Shown piece after piece: positions 14,108 through 18,588 of a stretch of 18,588 nucleotides of DNA. Position 1 is the first letter of the stretch. Every line of letters starts with the position of its first letter. The translations under genes were made by a program, and so were the position numbers. The notes beneath the pieces were generated by a model. The model made no database searches. It was not told the DNA's origin and worked only from the letters and a program-made list of their open reading frames with translations. The DNA comes from Alkalibaculum bacchi. Lineage in GTDB: Bacteria > Bacillota > Clostridia > Eubacteriales > Alkalibacteraceae. Location of the stretch: assembly GCF_937875145.1 (NCBI RefSeq), contig NZ_CALNCS010000227.1, forward strand, positions 1-18,588, read 5' to 3'.

Positions 14108-15385
14108 TTATTTCTTTTCTAATGGTACAGTACTTCCGCCGTATGGCATAATATGCACATCTTTTCCCGTAAAATCTACTTGATTTAAAAGACTGTTAAG
14201 ATCAGAGAAGGACAGAAGATTCATATCCTTTACGGTTTCGCTTGGTATAGAGCTTAACATAAATACTTTTTCACATTTGTTAATTGCTTCACAGGCAGCA
14301 TAGAATATATATCCTGCAATCGTAAATCGAGCTCTAAGATCAGCATCCAAAGATTGGGTTTTAACGGAATTAATCCAGTCAAAAAAGTCCGGTGCGCCAC
14401 CACCTTCTCGACACTCTGCAAGAAGAATCATAGTGCCTCCTTCTTTAATGGCTTCTGCTGCATTAAAAAGGGTCTTCACTCCCTGATAAAGATTGATATC
14501 CTTTGGGTATCCGCCACAGCTGGCGATGACTATATCCGCTTTTTTCTCTATAGGTACGCCAAAATAGTCGTTGACTATCGTGGTACTTGTCTCCCAAGCT
14601 TTTAACCAATGACCACATACAATTCTGCAAGGCTTTGCATTAGGATTGGCTACAATATTGATTCCAAAAACGGGATTTACTAAGGCCGCCCCTTCCGTCA
14701 TATCTTCGTGAACTGGATTGTCTTTTAGTTTTCCCATCCCTATTAGTGGATTGGACATAGCTTCGTCAGGATCTAGACTATTTATGTGATTTTGATTGAT
14801 CGTCTTTTTGCTACTGATCCCTGGAAGTATACTTTTTCTCCCTCCTCCAAAACCAGCCATTACATGATGAACCGTACCGCCTACTATAATTACCTTTCGA
14901 TCTACAACTAAGGGATTTACAATGACCTCTGTACCTCTTGATGTGGTTCCTACATATTTTAAATTCTCTGCCATTGCATTGTGATTTAAGACTTTCACTT
15001 TTGAATAAGCTGCTGGCGATGCTACTTTTTCTAATTCCTCTTCTGTCATATCTCTATGAGTTCCAAGAGCTACTAATATGACAATATTATCATATGGAAT
15101 CTGCATTTCTTCATGTAAGTACGCTACTAAAAGATCGCATACTAAATCCTGTCTCATCCAGAATCTCGTCAAATCGCTTACGACAATAGTAACTAAATCA
15201 TTCTTTGCAATTATTTTTTTTAGGGGCTCCGATTCCACGCATTTCTTCTCAATTTCATTTAAGAATACACTTCTCAAATCCTTTATCTCTTCAATATCTT
15301 TTCCATGGAGATATTGAATGGATTTGGCTCCCTCAATAGTTAATTCAACTATTTTTTCACCGTACTTTAGCTTCACAACTTCCAT
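14108..15385 (-). CDS. LarA-family protein (nickel-pincer racemase superfamily, DUF2088)
   Basis: This 425-residue protein belongs to the family of lactate racemase LarA, which inverts 2-hydroxy acids with a covalent nickel-pincer nucleotide. The expected residues are present: a His in ALGTHRDMTEEE, and the cluster VHHVMAGFGGGRKSILPG holding the second His and the lysine that binds the cofactor. Length is normal. Cofactor-making genes larB, larC and larE are not in the window. Many members act on other hydroxy acids, so the substrate is not assigned. The start has AGGAG eleven bases upstream, and a promoter with TATAAT at 15420-15425 precedes it. It is followed closely by the independent trpXYZ promoter. 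Confidence 0.88.
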   Translation of the reverse strand: MEVVKLKYGEKIVELTIEGAKSIQYLHGKDIEEIKDLRSVFLNEIEKKCVESEPLKKIIAKNDLVTIVVSDLTRFWMRQDLVCDLLVAYLHEEMQIPYDNIVILVALGTHRDMTEEELEKVASPAAYSKVKVLNHNAMAENLKYVGTTSRGTEVIVNPLVVDRKVIIVGGTVHHVMAGFGGGRKSILPGISSKKTINQNHINSLDPDEAMSNPLIGMGKLKDNPVHEDMTEGAALVNPVFGINIVANPNAKPCRIVCGHWLKAWETSTTIVNDYFGVPIEKKADIVIASCGGYPKDINLYQGVKTLFNAAEAIKEGGTMILLAECREGGGAPDFFDWINSVKTQSLDADLRARFTIAGYIFYAACEAINKCEKVFMLSSIPSETVKDMNLLSFSDLNSLLNQVDFTGKDVHIMPYGGSTVPLEKK

Positions 15386-15419
15386 CTATATTCACGCTCC
15401 TAGATTATGCATAAAAATT

Positions 15420-15449
15420 ATTATACATTCTATCACGTGCTAAGGTAAA
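15420..15449 (-). promoter_or_regulatory. Probable promoter of the LarA-family gene
   Basis: TTTACC (15444-15449), 18 bases, TATAAT (15420-15425) on the minus strand. The -10 box is perfect and the -35 box four of six. Confidence 0.5.
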
Positions 15450-15488
15450 TAGCAAAAATCGCTTAATCTCAAGATTTTAATCATCATT

Positions 15489-15779
15489 CTATTTTGATGT
15501 AGATTCTAATTCTAATAAAGACTTTTCTAAAGATCCCAAGCTACTATTATGACATCGCACTATGGGTATCCCCTTTTTCTTTGCTTCCTTTACTGCCACG
15601 CCAACCATTTTATGCGAAACTGTGCTTGTGAATAATACAATGGCATCTGGATGACCAATTGCTTTGTTAAATTTTGTTGGCATTTGAGTATAAATCTTTA
15701 ACTTGTGCCCTCTTTGAGAACCAACTCCCTTGTACTCACTATGCAACCGATCATGACCACCAACTAATACTATACTCAT
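15489..15779 (-). CDS. DUF2325 domain protein
   Basis: This 96-residue protein starts MSIVLVGGHDRLHSEYK and contains DAIVLFTSTVSHKMVGVA and PIVRCHNSSLGSL. These are the core strands and the conserved GGHDR, TS.VSH and C/H-S-S positions of the DUF2325 family, a Rossmann-like small domain of unknown function in Firmicutes. An AAAGGAG site lies 6 bases before the ATG. A Fur-box-like operator lies about 30 bases upstream, between the start and any likely promoter, which suggests repression by iron-loaded Fur. The gene ends about 100 bases before the LarA-family gene on the same strand. I infer no enzymatic role. Confidence 0.82.
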   Translation of the reverse strand: MSIVLVGGHDRLHSEYKGVGSQRGHKLKIYTQMPTKFNKAIGHPDAIVLFTSTVSHKMVGVAVKEAKKKGIPIVRCHNSSLGSLEKSLLELESTSK

Positions 15780-15807
15780 TTAAAAACTCCTTTCTCGTAT
15801 TTGATTT

Positions 15808-15822
15808 TGATAATCGTTATCA
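15808..15822. promoter_or_regulatory. Fur-box-like operator upstream of the DUF2325 gene
   Basis: TGATAAT C GTTATCA fits the 7-1-7 Fur consensus (TGATAAT N ATTATCA) with a single mismatch. Confidence 0.65.
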
Positions 15823-15939
15823 TTTACTTACTACTATTTTACTCGGAATTGAACTCACTGTCAAGAGGTAAATCAAAACCACTTAATCGTTTAAATACCC
15901 TACTACGGATAGAAAAAACTACTTTATGACAAACACAAA

Positions 15940-16032
15940 TCAAATCATCTTCTTTCTATATAGAAAATACAAACTTACGCATACTAATACAATAAAGATT
16001 ATGGTTAGTAGAAACTTTATTTCTAATCTCAT
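15940..16032 (-). CDS. 30-residue single-span membrane peptide
   Basis: The minus strand has a clean TTAGGAGGATTATCC site seven bases before an ATG at 16032 and a frame of 30 codons ending in TGA. The peptide opens MRLEIKF, has a hydrophobic stretch of about 17 residues (LLTIIFIVLVCVSLYFL) and ends YRKKMI. This is one membrane span with positive charge at the end, so the C terminus is probably cytoplasmic. I recognise no family. The ideal ribosome-binding site and a credible membrane segment make it better supported than a chance frame of this length. It lies upstream of the DUF2325 gene on the same strand, with the Fur-like box between them. Confidence 0.55.
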   Translation of the reverse strand: MRLEIKFLLTIIFIVLVCVSLYFLYRKKMI

Positions 16033-16148
16033 GGATAATCCTCCTAAGTTTTCTACACTATTACGAACAAACGATATTTTTCATATTATTGATATAAAAT
16101 ACGGGATATTAGAGATATTTATTTTGCAACTTTAGATAAAGACAATAA

Positions 16149-16226
16149 AATGTAATTACAATTACTGAAGACATTAGGGATTATTTACTAGAGGATATCA
16201 TAGATATTCTAAAGGGCTGGCAATAA
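16149..16226 (+). pseudogene. C-terminal remnant of a second THEP1-type NTPase
   Basis: The plus-strand frame here reads VITITEDIRDYLLEDIIDIL then KGWQ and a stop. It aligns with the end of the broken NTPase at 5236-5673 (VIVLTITEDNRD..LEDILDILKSW), differing at several positions, so it is a diverged paralogue, not a recent copy. No earlier part of the protein is visible upstream. Confidence 0.6.
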
Positions 16227-16363
16227 ATGCTTAATATATATACATTAATCTATTATCACTTATGATAATATTTACTTTGATATATTATTAAGGTTCTCCT
16301 AGCAAATTTTCCAACTTTGTATTTTGTGATTGATTGCATTAAAATAAGAACTTCTGCACTACA
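16227..16363. other. AT-rich intergenic stretch with nothing recognised
   Basis: No credible frame, promoter pair or long hairpin was found between the NTPase remnant and the arsC terminator. Confidence 0.4.
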
Positions 16364-16396
16364 TAAAAAAGAATCCAAGTTTTACGTACTTGAATT
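16364..16396 (-). terminator. Intrinsic terminator of the arsenic operon
   Basis: AATTCAAGT/ACTTGGATT (minus sense; 16388-16396 with 16372-16380) is a 9-bp stem with one G-U pair and a 7-base loop, followed by CTTTTTT. It lies about 80 bases past the arsC stop codon. Confidence 0.7.
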
Positions 16397-16474
16397 GCTT
16401 TCTTATTTTAACAATCGTTATATGTGCTACTTCTAGAGCACTATTATTATCTAAAAATCAAGGTATTGCTTGTA

Positions 16475-16867
16475 TTAATCCCTCAACCTTTCAGCAAGCT
16501 CTTTGATTTTTTTTTCTATTTTATTGATGATAACTATAAACTCTTCATCGCTTTTTCCCGTAGGATCATCAAAACCCCAATCCTCTTTTTCCTCACTAGA
16601 TAAATAAGGACATACTACATTACAACCCATAGTTACGACAATATCTATTGGGGGTAGCTCATCGATTAATTTGGAGTATTGAGTCTTTTCCATGTCGATA
16701 TCGTATATTTTCTTCATCAATCGAACGGCATCTTGATTGATTTGTGGCTTGAGTTCTGTCCCAGCAGAGTAGCTTTCAAAAACATCACTAGCTAAATGCT
16801 TTCCCAGAGCTTCTGCAATTTGTGAACGACAGGAATTATGTACACATATAAAAGCAACCTTTTTCAT
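16475..16867 (-). CDS. arsC: Arsenate reductase, thioredoxin-coupled LMW-phosphatase type
   Basis: This 130-residue enzyme reduces arsenate to arsenite in the cytoplasm. The phosphatase-like loop CVHNSCRS starts at Cys8 and supplies the nucleophile and the anion-binding Arg. TMGCNVVCPYL provides the two further cysteines that relay the disulfide to thioredoxin, and WGFDDPTGKSDEEF is the conserved Asp-Pro region. Length matches the Staphylococcus pI258/Bacillus type. An AGGAGG site precedes the start. It follows acr3 and an arsA remnant on the same strand and ends with its own terminator, so it forms an arsenic resistance operon with the efflux gene. No arsR is in the window. Confidence 0.95.
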   Translation of the reverse strand: MKKVAFICVHNSCRSQIAEALGKHLASDVFESYSAGTELKPQINQDAVRLMKKIYDIDMEKTQYSKLIDELPPIDIVVTMGCNVVCPYLSSEEKEDWGFDDPTGKSDEEFIVIINKIEKKIKELAERLRD

Positions 16868-16931
16868 ATTCTTCCTCCTCTGTGCTATCGTAAAAATTTG
16901 AAGTTTATTAATATCAACCTTTCACCCTATT

Positions 16932-17162
16932 TTATAAAAGCAATTGGTTTAATTTTTCACCTTTAATTTCTTCGGCGATCCAAGGAATAATCGCAATATT
17001 GCCATTGGCATGAGAATAAATTTTATTAATCCATTCTATTTCATTGCTTGCTTTTGCTTTTAGCAGTTTATTTGTCGTTTTTGCTTGATACAAGGATGAA
17101 TTGATTACCCACGCCTTACTATAGTTCCCAGCTCGATTCAACTCTTCTTTTAATTGATACAC
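16932..17162 (-). pseudogene. C-terminal remnant of arsA (arsenite-pump ATPase)
   Basis: A 76-codon frame begins at a GTG directly after the acr3 stop codon, with no ribosome-binding site. YQLKEELNRAGNYSKAWVIN, a middle KLLKAKASNEIEWI and the ending IAIIPWIAEEIKGEKL match the last part of ArsA as I remember it (LQ.DL.RAGI..WAWVIN ... LVPW..EE..G). Full ArsA has about 570 residues in two ATPase halves; here all nucleotide-binding motifs are gone. The frame continues a few codons upstream across the acr3 end, consistent with a deletion joining acr3 to the arsA tail. No function is expected. Confidence 0.7.
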
Positions 17163-17169
17163 TTCGTAA

Positions 17170-18243
17170 TTAATTTTTTGATATTAAATTATTGCTACCT
17201 TCAGGAAACCAGTGTCTCGTTTTGTTAACAAATTTAACAAGGGCTAACATTACTGGCACTTCTGTAAGCACTCCTACAGTGGTTACTAGTACTACTGGTG
17301 AGTCTGCTCCAAAGAGTGTAATTGCCACTGCAACAGATAGTTCGAAAAAATCAGATGCTCCAATCAAGGCCGCTGGAGCTGCAATATTATGTGGTTGTTT
17401 CGCCCATTTACACATAAAATATGCAAATAATGCCGTAATAACATTTTGAAGTATTAATGGTACTGCAATTAACAAAACATGGAATGGATTCTCAAGAATA
17501 ACATCTCCTTGGAAGGAAAAGATGATTACCAAAGTTAAAAGTAATCCAACCGTTGTGACTCCATCAAATTTAGTAACAAACTTTTCATTAAAGTAGTCTT
17601 CTCCCTTATTCTTTATCACGTACATTCGCGTAAAGACCCCAGCAACAAGGGGTACAACTACGAATAATACGATAGAAAAGATAAGTGTATCCCATGGAAG
17701 GGTAACATTATTTACTCCAAGTAAAAACGAAACGATTGGTACAAAAAGGAAGATAATTAGTATATCGTTGACGGAAACCTGTACTAGAGTATGTGCAGGA
17801 TCCCCTTTTGTTAGCTTACTCCATACAAATACCATGGCGGTACAAGGAGCTGCACCTAATAGTACTGCGCCTGTTATATAATCTTGGGCCAGATTTGCAG
17901 GAATAAAAGCTTTAAAAACTACGGTAAAAAATAGTGTAGCTAATCCGAACATGAGAAAAGGTTTAATCAACCAACTGGTTCCACTGGATATGATAACACC
18001 CAAAGGATTTTTTCCTACGTTCTTAATTGATTGAAAATCAACTTTTAACATCATAGGGTAAATCATAATCCAAATTAATATTGCAATAGGAATATTTTGC
18101 TGTGCATATTGTATTTTTTCAAGAAATGTAGGTACTCCTGGTAAAAATTTTCCTATAAGAATCCCCGCTGCCATACACAAAAGAACCCATACTGTAAGGT
18201 ATTTTTCAAAAAAATCAATACCTTCTGTTTTTTCATTACTCAT
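17170..18243 (-). CDS. acr3: Acr3 arsenite efflux permease
   Basis: This 357-residue membrane protein has about ten hydrophobic segments and exports arsenite. The essential cysteine lies in LLGAAPCTAMVFVWSKLT in the middle of the protein, and the late GASDFFELSVAVAITLFG is the second family hallmark. The ATG at 18243 follows an AGGAG site by eight bases; an in-frame GTG at 18252 overlaps that site and is rejected. An IS110-type element begins 13 bases before the start codon, exactly at the ribosome-binding site. The site survives, but the original promoter and any arsR operator are now on the far side of the element. Expression may depend on the element or be lost. Confidence 0.95.
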   Translation of the reverse strand: MSNEKTEGIDFFEKYLTVWVLLCMAAGILIGKFLPGVPTFLEKIQYAQQNIPIAILIWIMIYPMMLKVDFQSIKNVGKNPLGVIISSGTSWLIKPFLMFGLATLFFTVVFKAFIPANLAQDYITGAVLLGAAPCTAMVFVWSKLTKGDPAHTLVQVSVNDILIIFLFVPIVSFLLGVNNVTLPWDTLIFSIVLFVVVPLVAGVFTRMYVIKNKGEDYFNEKFVTKFDGVTTVGLLLTLVIIFSFQGDVILENPFHVLLIAVPLILQNVITALFAYFMCKWAKQPHNIAAPAALIGASDFFELSVAVAITLFGADSPVVLVTTVGVLTEVPVMLALVKFVNKTRHWFPEGSNNLISKN

Positions 18244-18396
18244 AATGAACACTCCTAGTATAATAATGTCATAGTCAATAACGACTATGCAGTTAAAACA
18301 TTTCTACAACACTCTTTTCTTTTATTAGTAACTGAAGAAGTATTTCTTACTTCATCAGAGGTTACTTTTAATTTTATCATGTCTGATGGCTTCTGA

Positions 18397-18425
18397 TAGA
18401 CCCCAGGCTTATCATAAAGTATAAT
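18397..18425 (+). promoter_or_regulatory. Internal promoter for the candidate bridge RNA (copy 2)
   Basis: TAGACC (18397-18402), 17 bases, TATAAT (18420-18425), at the place matching copy 1. Confidence 0.55.
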
Positions 18426-18431
18426 TTTAAG

Positions 18432-18588
18432 GGATAGGACAAAAAATGTATCACTCCTTGGGAAGCTAGTTCCTACTAGCTCATACCTATGATTAAGTCA
18501 ATTAGTCCATTCAATGAGGTTTTATGATTTGGCTGGTTGGGAGCCTCAGGCTATACCTGCATCACATGCTAGGATGTGTACTCATTGC
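18432..18588 (+). ncRNA. Candidate IS110 bridge RNA (copy 2)
   Basis: The proposed left target guide CACTCCT (18452-18458) equals this copy's own left flank (18250-18256). The hairpin AGCTAGT/ACTAGCT follows, then a proposed right target guide within CTATGATTAAG (18487-18497), which differs from copy 1, and donor guides GCTGG and TATAC identical to copy 1. The RNA therefore predicts that this element's right flank begins CT then TAAT. Confidence 0.65.

Larger units (their letters stand above)
18257..18588 (+). mobile_element. IS110-family element, left end only (copy 2, continues past window)
   Basis: After the flank CACTC and core CT (18255-18256) the sequence starts AGTATAATAATG like copy 1 and follows the same plan: covarying hairpins, internal promoter, bridge RNA scaffold. 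From about 18430 it is nearly identical to copy 1 in the scaffold and differs mainly in the guide and stem positions; before that it is clearly diverged. It is therefore a relative, not a fresh duplicate. The transposase gene should start about 25 bases beyond the window. Confidence 0.85.

Noticed and set aside
15926..16135. A 69-codon plus-strand frame
   Set aside because: It has no ribosome-binding site and is antisense to the better-supported 30-residue membrane peptide.
1..18588. CRISPR arrays, tRNA or rRNA genes
   Set aside because: No regularly spaced direct repeats, tRNA cloverleaf with TTCGA-type arm, or rRNA-like sequence was seen on either strand.

Overview
The window looks like chromosome from an anaerobic, low-GC Firmicute of class Clostridia. 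The signs are AGGAGG ribosome-binding sites, AT-rich spacers, a tungsten-type aldehyde:ferredoxin oxidoreductase, an iron-dependent alcohol dehydrogenase, a T-box leader and an Acr3/ArsC arsenic cluster. An Alkaliphilus-like genus is a guess from gene content only. Most genes are on the minus strand.

Positions 1-5002 (minus strand): a DegV-family gene runs off the left edge through a fold-back palindrome that looks like a contig-end artefact. It is followed by a ThiF/MoeB-type E1 enzyme, a MoaD/ThiS-type sulfur carrier, an AOR and an iron alcohol dehydrogenase. Together these read as aldehyde/alcohol/acid interconversion with genes for the pterin cofactor. The AOR leader holds a structured element resembling the Moco/Tuco riboswitch behind a good sigma-A promoter.

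Positions 5003-9844: a frameshifted, 5'-truncated THEP1-type NTPase remnant, a lipoprotein gene, and a complete IS110-family element. The element carries a candidate bridge RNA, and its ends can be placed to the base because joining them would form a consensus promoter. It sits at the ribosome-binding site of the lipoprotein gene. A ketopantoate reductase-like gene and a flavodoxin stump follow.

Positions 9845-15900: a DUF2935 gene, then a tryptophan ABC transporter operon (trpXYZ, minus strand) behind a T-box with a UGG (Trp) specifier. Between the T-box terminator and trpX lies a small reading frame containing Trp codons and broken by an in-frame UGA with a hairpin directly after it. Upstream are a LarA-family gene and a DUF2325 gene with a Fur-box-like operator.

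Positions 15900-18588: a 30-residue membrane peptide gene, a second THEP1 remnant, and an arsenic operon (acr3, an arsA C-terminal remnant, arsC). A second, diverged IS110 element starts right at the acr3 ribosome-binding site and continues past the window. Comparing the two IS110 leaders shows compensatory changes in hairpins, and the proposed target-guide segment of each copy matches that copy's own insertion site. This guide-target match is the most interesting signal in the window.
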